Source: Euglena gracilis
Taxonomy: Eukaryota; Euglenida; Euglenophyceae; Euglenales
Assembly: GCA_039621445.1 (NCBI GenBank)
Contig: CP154956.1
Span: 23,486,743 to 23,550,742 of the forward strand
Length of the DNA: 64,000 nt
Direction: 5' to 3'
Shown here one piece after another: positions 1-43,928 of this stretch; within the stretch, counting starts at the first letter, position 1, and each line of letters opens with the position of its first letter. The notes below the pieces were generated by a model. That model worked only from the letters and a program-made list of their open reading frames with translations, was not told the DNA's origin and made no database searches. The position numbers and the translations under genes are program-made.

Positions 1-273
1 GAGGAGGAGGAGGAGGAGGAGGAGGAGGAGGAGAAGAGAACTTATTCTTCTTCTTATTCTTAACTTCGACTTATTATACGACGACTTCGACGACGACTTA
101 CGCTACTACGCTACTACTCCTCCTCCTCCTCCTACCGACTCCTCCCGACGACTACTCCTCGGTACTCCTACGACTCCTACTACTACTACTACTACTACTA
201 CTACGACTACTCCTACGACTACGACTACTACTACGACGACTACTACTACTACGACTACTACTACTACTACTAC

Positions 274-323
<50 letters not shown>

Positions 324-337
324 TACTACGACTACTA

Positions 338-368
<31 letters not shown>

Positions 369-790
369 AGATTATTATTACTATTATTAGTATTATTCTA
401 TATTACTATATTACTATTATTACTACTATTATTATTATTATTATTATTATATTGTTATTATTATTGATTATTATTATTATATTATTTTATGATTATTATT
501 ATTATGATTATACTTATATTCTTTATATCTTCTTAGTCTTATTATTATTATTATTATTATTATTATTCTTCTTATTATTATTATTCTTATTATTATTATT
601 ATTATATTCTTCTTATATTATTATTCTTCTTCTTATTATTACTTATTATTTTATTATTATTATTCTTATTATTATTATTATTATTATTATTATTCTATTA
701 TATATTATTATTATTATTCTATTATTATTATTATTATTATTGTTTATTATTATTATTATTTATTATTTATTATTATTATTTATTTGGGTG
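1..790. repeat. Low-complexity trinucleotide block
   Basis: The window opens with a GAG-type repeat (about 1-35), then ACT/CTA-rich repeats (about 60-320), then ATT/TTA-rich repeats to about 785. Long reading frames here encode only Leu/Ile/Tyr runs and are artefacts of the repeat. No gene is supported. Confidence 0.95.
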
Positions 791-1548
<758 letters not shown>

Positions 1549-1568
1549 GCCTGTATGTGGCCCCGCGC

Positions 1569-16713
<15,145 letters not shown>

Positions 16714-18376
16714 GCAGCGCCCATCCCCCCCAGCCCGAACGCCCGCGCACATTGTGTGCTCCCCATTTGTGGATAACTGACCCCGCCGATGCACGTCTTG
16801 TGTTGGAATTGCACTGGTGCAAGACATGAATTGTAGCTTCGGCAGTGTGTACAATGCTTACCAGCAAAGGAAGGATGGAAGTGTATATTTTGCTTTTTTA
16901 TGTATACTCCAATTCCTGAAATTTCGCATTTTTTTGTAAAGTTGCCCATGTGCATTTTGCATTTTGCATTTGCATGATTTGGCAAATTTTTGAAAGAAAT
17001 TGCTTTTTACCCTGATTTTCCCAGGCAATTTTTTTCATATTGGACATTCCCAGACAGTTCAAAAATTGGAATTTACATTTTCTTCGACCAACGTCAGGTT
17101 TTCAACATGAAGCACAAGTTTGCCAGCAATCAAACCTGCCAGCAACACAATTTTGTTGCCTCGTTTTTAGCTGCATCATCTTTCTCGCTTTATTCTTTTG
17201 GCCCCCACCCTCTTTGGGGGAAGGGGCTGGCTTGACAGCCAGCCCGATTTTAGGCAACCCAAATTTTCTTGCCCCAACCCAGCACCGCCCCTCTGGGGTT
17301 CACCCCAGGGTCTTTAGAGAGATCTGCGGTCTGTGCATCCTCTTTATTCAGGTTTTTTTTGCTGTTCACAGAAAGGGCATTAAATATTTTGCATGCCCTA
17401 AACGTTGTGGGTGGTTCCCAACCCCAAGCCCCAAAGCGTCTTCCAACCCAATATGGTGACAGTGTGTGCACACTGGCATGCCCCTGCTCCATGGAGCAGT
17501 GCCCCAGCTAACTCTGCTGCTGCCCGCTGTGGAAAGTTGAGGCCAGTATCATGAGAACCAATTTCTGTTTGAGATTTTGAGCCCTTTGAATGCCAAGCCG
17601 CAAAAAAGAGAAACTGAAAAAAATAGCATTCTTGGCCATTTTGGACCCCTTTCTTCAAAAATTTTAGGTGTTCTGTGCCGAAATTATTTATTTTTTCCCT
17701 TATGCTTCAGCCTGGCTGCGCCGGGCGGGCTGCAAACCCATTTGAACAAACCACCGGGCGGGGGCTCCGCAGCCTGGCCCGGAGCTGTTGGCAGGGGTTG
17801 CCATCGTGTGTTATGTGTTGTCCAAAGGTGGGGTCCGAGGCTTCACACCGTAGTTGGGAACGCCCCATCCCCTTGCCTGGGATGGGTTTGGGGAAAAAAC
17901 CAACCCAGCTGAGGTCCAGCTGCGAGCCGGCCAAACCCCTCCCCTGGACCCCCCTCCCACAGGGCAGCACCTTTTTGCCAGCCTGCACCTTTTTCCAACC
18001 AGGTCATGGGACCCCCCCACCCCGCAGGGATCTTTTGGAAAACCCCTGTTCCCAAGAGTGTACCGATCGACGATACAAAGGAAAGTATCGGTCGGCCGAA
18101 TCCAACCGCGGGGGTGTATCGTTTTGGGGGGATATTATATATAGAAGAATTTTTTATACTTTTTTGGCAAAAAATTCACCCAAAATACGTTGCATGTGTG
18201 TTGAGTATCATTCAAACCCATGATGGGTGCTTGCTAGTTTTGTGATTGTTAATTTTGTTCTCAAAAATGTGCCACAGGATTTTTGGTTGGTCCTGGAGGA
18301 CCCCCCCCTGCCCTGCCAGCCCAGCCTCTCTCCGCAGCCCCTCCGCGATGGCGACCGCCCCGCAGGTGTAGCGCAG
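16714..18376. other. Intergenic region APC7-SUFD
   Basis: About 1.7 kb with no supported gene. It includes C/G-run blocks (17200-17330, 17740-18030) and AT-rich stretches. No poly(A) signal of the AATAAA type was seen near the APC7 stop. Confidence 0.5.
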
Positions 18377-18399
18377 GGGGGGAGGGCCGGCCTGGGCCA

Positions 18400-18402
<3 letters not shown>
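18371..18402 (+). promoter_or_regulatory. Candidate acceptor and start codon of SUFD
   Basis: GCGCAG (18371-18376) is followed by a 23 nt leader and ATG at 18400. The spacing resembles the other genes here. The reading frame MLQAPAGLPAAPSALSAI is plausible, but its link to the SufD core is unproven. Confidence 0.3.
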
Positions 18403-34214
<15,812 letters not shown>

Positions 34215-36221
34215 GCACTCGCCATGGCGGCTGACACACTGCACTGCTGCTCGCCCTTGTTCCCGTTATGTGCTGGTGCCATCCGGGCAGAATTTGAATG
34301 ATGCTTCTTTGAGAGGGAAAGCTGTTCTCCCGTGCAGCATCTGCCTAATCTGATTTTGTTTTCCTTCCCCAGATGGACAGGTATTCCCACAAATTTGTGC
34401 CACAAATAATCACAAATACACTATGTCCATTAATTATTGGTGCGGGCACGTCCATTAATTATTGCACCCCAAAATTTTTTTATGAATACGTATCTGAGCC
34501 AGGGTGGGTCCACGTGGATGCCTTGTTGGAGGCATGCAGAACGCAAAGGCGTCGGAAGCAGGCGCCATCACGGCCTTGCGCGAAGGTGCCTCAGCGCTGT
34601 CCTGAAGGAAGCTTGATTGGGACGATCCATAAACTGGTGAAATATAGCTCCTGCGGTATGCATCAAGGTGCCACAAGGACATGTTTGGATGAATTGGGAG
34701 ATCTGCAGAAAAAAAGATGAAAGACATGTCTGCATTCCAAAATAGGCCCAAAATGGTCGGAATGCCCAAAGGTGCCAATGATGGTCGAAGAATTTTGACA
34801 ATTGGCCAAAATGGACAAACTGACAGAAACGGCCCAAAGTTGTTCAATTCAATTCAGCCAAAAACAGGCCACATCCAGTGGCCAACAGTGCCAACAACAA
34901 ATAAAAGACCGTGACCTAGACCTGCACCATCCTTTAGAAACAGACTTTTTTGTGCATTTCTGTCGAATTCTGCAAGTTTTCATAAAATCCTGCAAAATGC
35001 TGCAAAAATATTGTAAAGTTATATTGCTAAATGTGTATTGCGGTTTTGTGAAAGGAAGGTAAAAAAAATTTGACGCTCTTTTGCTGGCACGCATAATCAC
35101 GAATAATCACGAATAATCAGGGATCAGAAGTAAGGGTCGTCAGCACGAATTTGTGGGAATCCCTGGATCCTACTGTATGTTTCGTCTGCCGTAGTCCTTC
35201 GCACGAGAGGGGTTTCTTACCCCCCCCCCCCTATGTCCAACGACCCCCCTATGTCCAATGACCACCCCCCCGGTCAGAGGACACCTTTTCGGAGGTTTGA
35301 CCAAATTTTTGGTCCCGGCGCAAAGCGCCGGGACGAAAAATTTTGCCCAAAAATTGGCCAAAAATTTGGCCAAAATGCCATTTTTGACACTTTTTGGACA
35401 AAAATTTGTCAAAATTGCCCAAAATTTTCGGCGCAAAGCGCCGGAAGGGAAAATTTGGGCATCTTTGGGTGGGTAGGGACCCGGGTACCCACCAACTTTC
35501 TTTTGACCCCATGTCCAACGACCACCCCCCCGGTCAGAGGACACCTTTTTGGTCACTACCCTATGTCCAACGACCACCCCCCCCCGGTCAGAGGACAGAG
35601 GTTACCGGTCATTGGACATAGGGGGGGGGTAAGGGATTTCTTACCTGGAGATTTTCCTCAACCCTTTGTTGAATATGGGACAAATTTCAAGGATTTGTCT
35701 GTGACAAGAAAGCAAAGGTTTGGCAGTCGAAATTGCACAAGGTTACGAGCTGAATCCATGTTGTGTTTAACGCAAAGCAAGACAAGGAATTGACAACTTG
35801 CTGGATCATTGTTGTGCAGTAATCAACGCTGGCTTTGGTGAGGATTGGCATTCTGTCACCCTCAACATCCCCAAATGCCACCATTTTCTTGGTTCGAAGG
35901 TCGAAATCCAACGTTGTGCCAATGGTTGTGGCCTGCCGGAACCGGGGCAGCGGACCTCCACCTCCAGCAGCCAAGGGGGAACCATGAACAGTGAATGGCT
36001 TGAATGCTCCCCCCCCCCCGACCAGGCACCATCACTTCTCTTCCCTCCGTGGGTTTGAAAGTCGCGATGCCCTCATCGTTCGCAGAAACCGGCCTCACCC
36101 CCTGCGCCCCGAGAGGACCTTCACGGCGTGAGGCCAGGCCTGTGGTATCCCGTGAACCCCTGGGGGGGGATAGGGATACCAACCAGGGGTGGGTCCTCCC
36201 CCATGCCCCCGCCTCTGCTAG
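34215..36221. other. Intergenic region SUFD to ankyrin gene
   Basis: About 2 kb with no supported gene. It holds an AT-rich block of 'ggccaaaatgg' phrases (34730-34880), similar to blocks at 54830-55000 and 59400-59650, and a repeat block at 35220-35640 with cccccggtcagagga in both orientations and two ggcgcaaagcgcc hairpins. Confidence 0.5.
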
Positions 36222-36237
36222 GGCGCCGGACCGGATG
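36220..36237 (+). promoter_or_regulatory. Acceptor AG 13 nt before a start codon
   Basis: Pyrimidine-rich CCCCCGCCTCTGCTAG is followed by a 13 nt leader and ATG at 36235. This fits a spliced-leader acceptor or a 5' UTR intron. Confidence 0.5.
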
Positions 36238-39200
36238 CCACAGTGCCAGTACGTGTCGCCGGCGAACGGCCCCTGCCAGCACCGGGCCAAGCCGGCCTCC
36301 GCCCTCTGCGCTCTGCACGCGTGCCCCGTGTGTGGCGGCGGCCGGGGCCCTCCCCACCCTCAAGGGGGGGGGGGCTGTGCTGGAGCCGTGCCAGGGTTCT
36401 GCGGAGACTGTCAACAGTTTGTGGGGGGGTTGTTGGGCCAATCCTCAAAGTCTGCCATGAGAACAGTCGGGTCGGGTTGGATTGGGTCCCAAATGAGGGG
36501 TAGCATACCATTGCTCCAGGTGTCCGACCCCCCCGGAGTGACTCCAGGTGACCGACGGAGTGACTGGGATTTTCGGCTCCGGGGGGGGGGGGCAATGGTC
36601 GAAAGTGGCCACCCAGCGCCGAAGGCGCCACAATTTTTTTTTAAGTTTTTGGCAAAATCCATCGATTTTCAACCATTTTTGTTGGGTGGCCAAAGTGATG
36701 GGAGGGGGGCCCCGGGCCAGAGAAGCCGAGCGCCGCCGCTACGTGCGAAGAGCACCTGCAGGAGACGCAGCTGGCCACCAAAGCACAGCGGTGAGGGATT
36801 TGCGGCAAGGTCTGGCGGTCCCTGGGCAGAGGAGTCTCAACCCGGGCCATGCATTGTTTTCTGTTCCCCAGCCAGCCAGTCCAATCCTGGACGACCACTG
36901 CTGTGCTTGCTGCTACCACCTGCAGCCACGTTTCCGTGGCCCACGGACACTGTAAGTTGCGAGCTGTCGATGACAGCCGTGCAGGCGTTCCCTCGCGCCC
37001 TCCCCATTGCAAAATCATTATTGAACGCTACCAGGACCTCTGCCTCTTTCTTGCACAGTTTACACTGCCCAACATGGCCCCACCCCACAGAGGGGAGGAA
37101 CAAGATGGGCATTTTTTTGGCAGAATTTGTTTTTTTTGTTCCTTGCTGTTCTCATGGTGTCTTTTCAAGACATTCTGGGAAGTGATTTCAATATTCTTTT
37201 TCATAGAATTTTTTTTGAAAGTTCTGAGTTTCTTTGACAAATTTTATCACTTTTTCCTTATCTTAATGTCGCTTTTTTCTCACTTTGAATTTTGGTCCTA
37301 AAATTGCATATTTTGAGAACCAGAATATTTCCGGAAGTATTCAACCTTATTTTTCTGCAATTTTTTTTTTGCAGTTTTGTGTGTGTCTTTGCTGATTTTG
37401 GAGGGTCCATGTGTCATCTTGCTATCCCGGCCCCACTGGAACGGCCGCACGGGGGCAAGCCCTACTGCCAGCTCCACATGTGCCCATCCTGCGGGCGGGA
37501 GAAGGAGAGCAGCATGGCGGGCTGCGCCCTGCACCGCGACCTGCCGGAGGGCCCCGCCGCTGCCTGCCCCCCACAGTGTGGCGTGGCGGTCCATAATTAG
37601 GAGCTTTACTTCCTCCAAAGTGGTGCAAGGCTCGTCAGACAATAAAGAACGCCTGTTGCACTGGCAGCATGGCAGTTGGCAGCGAGCTGGGAAACCGTGA
37701 AGTCTGAGAATTATTTCACAGAATGCCTTTTCACAGACGTCGAAGATTACTTGTGGAAACCCAGTGCAGCTGTCTCCAGCCTTGGATGGTTCTGGGCAAC
37801 TTCATTGCAACTGGTGCCGATGGGCTGGAAACACTGTGCACGGCGTTTGGCTTCGATACCCGGTGCTGTCCTGTGACGGTCCACGGCCGGACCGTTCCAT
37901 CCGGGCCATTGCCGGGCGGGGCAGCGGCGTGCTATCGTGATGGGGGCCGGGGCCTTCCTGTCCCGCAGCAGCCGGGCCACGTCTGCGGACCGGGCGGCTT
38001 TGCTGGGCAAGCACCCGTGACTGGGCCTCACTGGCTGAGGGCGTGACTGGCTTTGACGTGGGGTTCCGTGCCTGGACATGCCAGGGCATGACTGGGAATT
38101 TTGTTTGATTCCTCAGGCAATGCCCAAACACCGCGTGCCAATGCAGTCTGTTGCTGATTGATGGGCGTGTTGGCGTGACTGGACGTGACTTGGGCATGAC
38201 CAGGTCATTTTTCCAGGTGACCACCGGGGCTTGGTGCCGGGCAAGGCCAAGGCTGGGCTGTGGCTGGAGGTGGAGGAGCGGCTGCTGCGGGACCGGGCCC
38301 TCTCCCGCAGCGCCGATGGCCAGGCCGGGCCTCCGAATGTCCAGACCCCTCCCCCCAAGCTGATCGAATTTGCAATCATTTTGTGCACTGGGGCACACCC
38401 TCAACTAATGTATGCTTCAGGCGGTCCAATTGAGGGCAAAATGCCCATGTTGCTTTGCACTGAAGGACAAGCGAGGGAATTCTGGGGGAAATCTGATATC
38501 GAAATCTTTTCCACACATTGTCTCCAACGCTGCTGCGACCGGCCTCGGGACTCAAACTTGTCAGAAAACACGGTGGGCCAAAGCCTCCCTCACCGATGCG
38601 GCTGGCTTTCCTGATTGTCCGCTGCTGCGCCCGCCCTGCCGCGACACATTCACCCTCCTCCACTACGCGGTGTTGAGCCGGCTGCCCTTCGCCATCGCCA
38701 TGCTCCGGCCACCTCCGGGAATCTACTTGTCTGCAGGCGCCGCAGATCTTCTTGCCCCTCCTGCTTACCCCTCCCGACTCCTGGCCTCCATGGATTATTG
38801 GTTCTATGTGTGGCCCGAGGCTGCCTGGCAGGGGTGCTGCATTATGGGGCCCGCATTGACACCCCCAGCAAGGCGACTGGCCAGGGCGCTCGCTGGCAGA
38901 TCACTGCGGGAACTATTGGCCTTCCTCTTCCGGAGTTGTTGTATGGGTTTGCGCATTTGAAATTTGGGGTTTTCGAAAGGTTTGGATATCAAACGAGAAC
39001 TGACCCCTGGCTGGTGGACGGTAATATTTGCTGTCATCCGTGCATGCATTTCTGCTGAGGTTTTGCCATTTGGTTATTTGTCTGTTATTTTGTTGAAATG
39101 GGGACTAAATGTGCTTTACCATTTCCATTTCTGTGCTTGCAGTGGTTTTGCCCACCCGTACTGTGCTTCAGCAGCACTGGCAGGACCTTATTTGAGGGAC

Positions 39201-42200
39201 GATCGCCACCCGCCAGGAGACAGCGCTGTCCTGCGCCGGACACGCTACACCAAATCCCCGCCGCCTCCACGCCCCTCCACCTCGCCCTCCTCCTCCGGGA
39301 CCGGGAGTGCACCGCGCTGCTGCTGTGCTGCGGGGCGAGTGTGGCGCTGCCTGATGGGGAGGGCCGCCTGCCAGCCGCCGTGCCATCGGGGCCTTAGCTG
39401 CTGCTGCAGCTTATTTGGGTATGAACTGCCGAGCTGCGAAAGACATTCTGCCCGACACTGGAAATTTTTTCTAATTTTTTTCTTCTTCAAGAAAGTCAGC
39501 AATGAAGACCGGGAATACCTTGAACCCAAACCAAACGCCAGAGACTTTTCGAATTTTCTTTATCCCTCCCACGCTGCCCATGCAGCTTTGCGGTGTTTTT
39601 TTTTTTGCACCTCATTCCTATCTGCCAGTGCAGGGGAGTGAAATCAACCAGGAGCTGCAACCAGCTCTCACTGGCCACGTTTCCCCAGTTGGGAGACCGA
39701 CCTTGACACCTCCCCTTCTTGTCTTCTTGTAAATCTCCACCTCATGCTGCTGCCACAGCTTGCGCAAAGTGGATTTGCTCATGCAGGGGGGGGCATCTTC
39801 TGACAGCAAAGGCCCGTCCTCCATCCACTGCCGGATGCACCGCCCTGGTCGGCAGCGAGCTCCTGGCGACAGACATGGCGACGGTGCAGGCGATGGCAAG
39901 CCGGCGGGAGTTCGCCCAGCTGGCCGCATTTGTGAAGGAGCACAGCCCATGTGACTTCTGAGATGGAGTGTCTGCTTGGGCAGGCACTCCAAGGCACCCC
40001 CCCGGGGGGGGGGTAGGGTGCATGGCCAAAAGTGCCTGGGCACTCCACCAAGGCACTTCCGGCGCCGAAGGTGCCAGAAGCCCAGAAAAAGCCATTTATG
40101 GACAACTTTGGCCCGCGGCCAGGCAGGCACCGACCCCCCCGGGGGTTGTGCCTGCCTGCCCAGGCACTCCATGGGAACTCCGAGACCCCCCCCTCCCCCG
40201 GGGTTGGTCAATTTCAGCCTGGTTGAGACTCAGGAGCAGGTCACATGCCAGCACCTGCCACTGGACGTCAAAAGTGAATTACATGGTGACCTTTACCTCG
40301 ATTGCTGTGCTGCACAATTTTTTTTTGAAAAAAGATGCTGTTGAAGTTGTATGATTTTTTAGTTTTATTTCCAGTCACAACTCAGCCCGACAGAGTCTCA
40401 TATTACTTGACATTCTTCTTATTTTTTACCATCCTGCATTGTCAACAGAAACGTTAAGCTAACAGTGTTTTGCTGTGATGTTGCTGTCTATTTTATCTCC
40501 CCTAGTTTTGTATTTCTTGGATGCAAGTTGCTACAGGATTATGCAGGCTACTTCCACTCGATCTTTCTAGCCTGCAGGGGGGTTCTAGTTTAGATTGATC
40601 TGGAACCTTTTTTCCCCAAATGGATCAAGTTTTATTTTTTTTCTAATACCTCGCTAAACAATTTATTCAGCGTCACCTTTGTCCAGTTCTTGTGCATTGT
40701 GCTGCATAAGAAGGCAACCTTCCAGAATTTCGTCACCTGTCAGTCCCCGACTGGGAGTGGATGGTCAGCCGGTCCAATCTCAGATGACGGGTCCGGGGAG
40801 GGGTGCGGTGGACTTGCTAACATAATCAATGATAAGCCGGAACAGACCAAAGGCAACAACTTCCTGGGGTAGGGGTCTACCCCACGGGGGTGACAACTTC
40901 ATGGGAGGTGGGCATTGGCAAGTTGGTAAGTGCAGTCTGCCTGGCTTCCCAGGGGAGGGTTAGGAACTCTAGAGAGATGGGTGGTTTCTCCTGTTGCTGT
41001 GATATGAATGGTTGTCTATATTGGGCACCAGGCTTGGTAAAAATAAGCCAAGGGAACGAGAGTTGTTGAGTTGAGAAAAATTTGGGTGTCAATTTTTTGA
41101 AATGTTATTTTTCCCCCTTTTTTTTCAAAACGTGCATCATCAACTGTGGCTTTCCGATGTCTTAATAAAAAGCAGCACAAAATTTTTTCGGCTGGCAATT
41201 TTTGGACTGATGTAATCAAAAAGTCAACAGAAATAACGTCAGGTTCGCAATAGGGGCCTGGGGCGCAGGCAGCCCAGCACCCCATCCACGAGGCAGCCTT
41301 CGACGACTCCTTGGAGGCGTACCGGGCGCTGGTGGACTCCCACCCCGGGCCCGATCCGTGGGCCCCGCCTGCATTTTGCCCCAGACCCCAGCATCCGTCG
41401 CTGGTTTGAGGGTTGGACGCAATCCCGTCAGGAGAGACTGGGGATCAGTAGATCCTTTGGCCCCGGGTTTCACACATTCGTCCAAATCAAAAATCCAAAA
41501 GCAAACCATGGCAATGCAACCACCTCGCGTTTTATGGCCAACGACCACTCTATGCCAGCTGTCGTCACCTTCCACCCCATGTTAAAGCACTACAGCCCCC
41601 CCCACCCCCCCTGGGGTGCCCAAACCACAAACAGGGGCCGGGATGGATTTGGGTTTTCGAGAGTGGGTGGGCGAGTGGGTGGGCTGCGCCATGGGTCAGG
41701 TTTTAGCCCGGCTGAAAGCCGGGCAAAAAAATTTTTTCCAGCGTTTTTGGCCGACTTTGGCTGGAATTTGGGTGGGTGGGTGGGTGGTTGACCCCCCCCC
41801 CCCGGGGGGGTCGTGAGTGGGTGGGTTTTCGAAAGAAAGTGGGTGGGTGGGTTTGGGCCCAGGAAAAATTGTCCCCCCCCTTGGGGCTGTGGGGTCACTA
41901 AGTGAATCTGTGGGCCGGGGGGTGCCTCCGCTGGGGCGTCACCGCTCATGCGGACGGTGACGGAGAACCTGCTGCCCTCCGCGCTGGCGCGCCGCCGGGG
42001 GGCAGACCCGGCCGCCCGGGAGATGGAGCTGCAGGAGCAAAGTGCACGGCCATGCCCTCTTTCTCCATTGACTTGCCCCCAAAGACTGCCATTCTCTTCT
42101 GCTTTTTAAAGTGATTTTCTTTATCTTGAAAAGTGTTCAGTGTGTGCTCTTTTTTTTGCAGTTTGTTGTTTTTTTAAGGTCATTGTGTTTTCACCCTGCT

Positions 42201-42436
42201 GTCGTCTTACCCCGCTTAAACCTCATTGTCGCCCCCATCTCTCATTTCACCCCCTTTGTGGGATTGGTTTTTTGTGTGTGTGCTCATTCCACAGTTCAAA
42301 ACACCCCATTGCGAGCCTCATTCCTTCCACCGTGGAAGCTGTCATGGGGCGACGCAAGCTGTCCACCCCTGTCCCCCTCGTCAAGGCCGAGTCGGAGGTG
42401 TCCTCTGGCACCGTGTTCTTCTCCATTAAACGCTGA
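36235..42436 (+). CDS. Cys/His-cluster plus ankyrin-repeat protein
   Basis: Exons: 36235-36349, 36712-36790, 37375-about 37530, about 38217-38320, about 38640-38704, 38839-about 38880, about 39262-39374, 39840-39943, 41281-41351, 41917-42031, 42362-42436. The N-terminal third has repeated C-x2-[HY] and CP-x-CG clusters (CALHACPVCG; YCQLHMCPSCGREK), probably zinc-binding. Then come ankyrin repeats: DTFTLLHYAVLSRLPFAIAM with HYGARIDTPSKATG, TPLHLALLLRDRECTALLL with GASVALPDGEG, and HPIHEAAFDDSLEAYRALVD. The C terminus is SSGTVFFSIKR. Two joins are strong: GGGGCCC repeat after exon 1, and GT-AG (GTGAGGG...TTTTGCAG) after exon 2. Joins 3/4, 4/5 and 6/7 are uncertain, so the protein is incomplete as modelled. 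Function unknown; an ankyrin scaffold is the modest reading. Confidence 0.75.
36350..36711 (+). other. Ankyrin gene intron 1, nonconventional
   Basis: GGGGCCC is repeated in phase at both ends (36344-36350 and 36706-36712). CCC at +4 to +6 can pair with GGG at -8 to -6. The join gives VCGGGRGPGPEKPSAA. The interior is a G/C-run element with an AGCGCCGAAGGCGCC hairpin at 36615. Confidence 0.7.
39375..39839 (+). other. Ankyrin gene intron, nonconventional
   Basis: CCGCC is repeated in phase at 39375-39379 and 39840-39844. CCG at +4 to +6 pairs with CGG at -8 to -6. The join gives EGRLPAALVGSELLATDMAT. No GT-AG. Confidence 0.65.
39944..41280 (+). other. Ankyrin gene intron, repeat-bounded
   Basis: AGCAC is repeated in phase at 39939-39943 and 41276-41280. 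The join turns KEHS and AQHPIHEAAFDDS into KEHPIHEAAFDDS, a proper ankyrin start. Reading straight on would stop at 39961. End pairing is weak. Confidence 0.6.
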
Positions 42437-43284
42437 TCCTCCTGGACCGTTCCCCCCCCTCCCAACGCAGTCCCGTGCGACTCCAACCCTCCCCCTTCCC
42501 TCAGCGGCCCGCTGTGTGCGTAGGCTTCGCCCATCCCACAGCCCCTTTCCGCTCACCCTCGATCGCATAGAGGCCAACGTCACACAACACAGCACGTATC
42601 GTGCTCCAGTGGCTGCCTTCCGACGGCATCGTGATTTCACAGTTCACAGTTCAAGCAACGCGTGATTATATTGTGCATGAGCGTTGGGCATTTGAGGAGG
42701 GCGTGCTGGGGCGTGTTTTGCTATCTTTCATTTAAGCCTAATGTGTTGCTGCACACTGACAATATCGATGTGCTGTCCTGACAGCCCAACTAACCTCCCG
42801 GGGAGTCTTTGAATCCATTTTTCTAAGGTGTCTGTCCAAAATGGTGTTTTTATTTTGGACACGGAGGTCTGCATTATGCCTTTGTGAGCCACCCCTTGCT
42901 TGCCAGTGAACAAAGGAAGTCCTGCATCGCCCTCGTTCTCTTTCTTGTGTGCAATTTCTGTGTTTTTTTCGACATCTTGTGTTTCGTTCTTTTGTCCCAT
43001 TGTGCAGTCAGCACACTTCAATACAATGCAATTCACCTGCGAGCTTTTCCCAGCGCCCTCTGCCTGGTTCCTTTTCTTCACTTTCCAAGCACGATGTCAA
43101 TACTTCAAGGCTCCACTGGACCCCCCCCCCCCCGCCTTGTGGCTGTGAAAGCCTTGGCAGCAACAACAATTTGTCAGTGCCTGCCGCCCTCCTTTGGCAT
43201 GAAAGCCATGCCCCGAAACATTGTCACGCTCCGGTGCCTGCCCGGTCAATGCCGGCGGACACCTTCTTGGGTCGCGCCCTGCAG
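42437..43284. other. Intergenic region
   Basis: About 850 bp, pyrimidine-rich, no supported gene. Confidence 0.5.
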
Positions 43285-43342
43285 CCCCGCCGCCGGTGCA
43301 TGTCGTGACCCCGCCGCCCCCCCGCCTCCTTGCACACCACCG

Positions 43343-43767
43343 ATGGCCGATGCCTCCAGGGTGCCGAGCTTCGGGCAGACCCGGGGGGCCATCGCCTCCG
43401 GCTGCGTGGCGGGCTACACGGGCCACCCAGGGCTGCATGGGAATACGGGTGGTGGGTGGGGGGGGGTCGGCACCCCCACCCTCATCTGGTGGGTGGGGGG
43501 TCTTCACTGACCTTCCCGTGCAGCCCTGGGGCCACCTGCCTGGTTGCGCCCAAACCGTGGGCATCAACTGGGGCATGCAGAAGAAGATCTCCACCGGGCT
43601 GCTCAATGCGGAGCGGGCGCCCCCTTCGAATGTCTCCCTCTCGCCCTCTGTCTCTTTTATATCTTCTGTGCGTGTGTCCATACACGTGTGTGGGGTGGTT
43701 CCTGCTGTGGGCAGGCACCTCCATAGCGCAGGCACCGCCTCCGCCCTGGGGTTGGTAAAAAGAAGCC

Positions 43768-43866
<99 letters not shown>

Positions 43867-43880
43867 CGCGCGCGCGCGTG

Positions 43881-43928
<48 letters not shown>

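Noticed and set aside
42437-43284. Separate small gene at 41.3-42.4 kb
   Set aside because: The AGCAC join makes these exons the continuation of the ankyrin protein instead.
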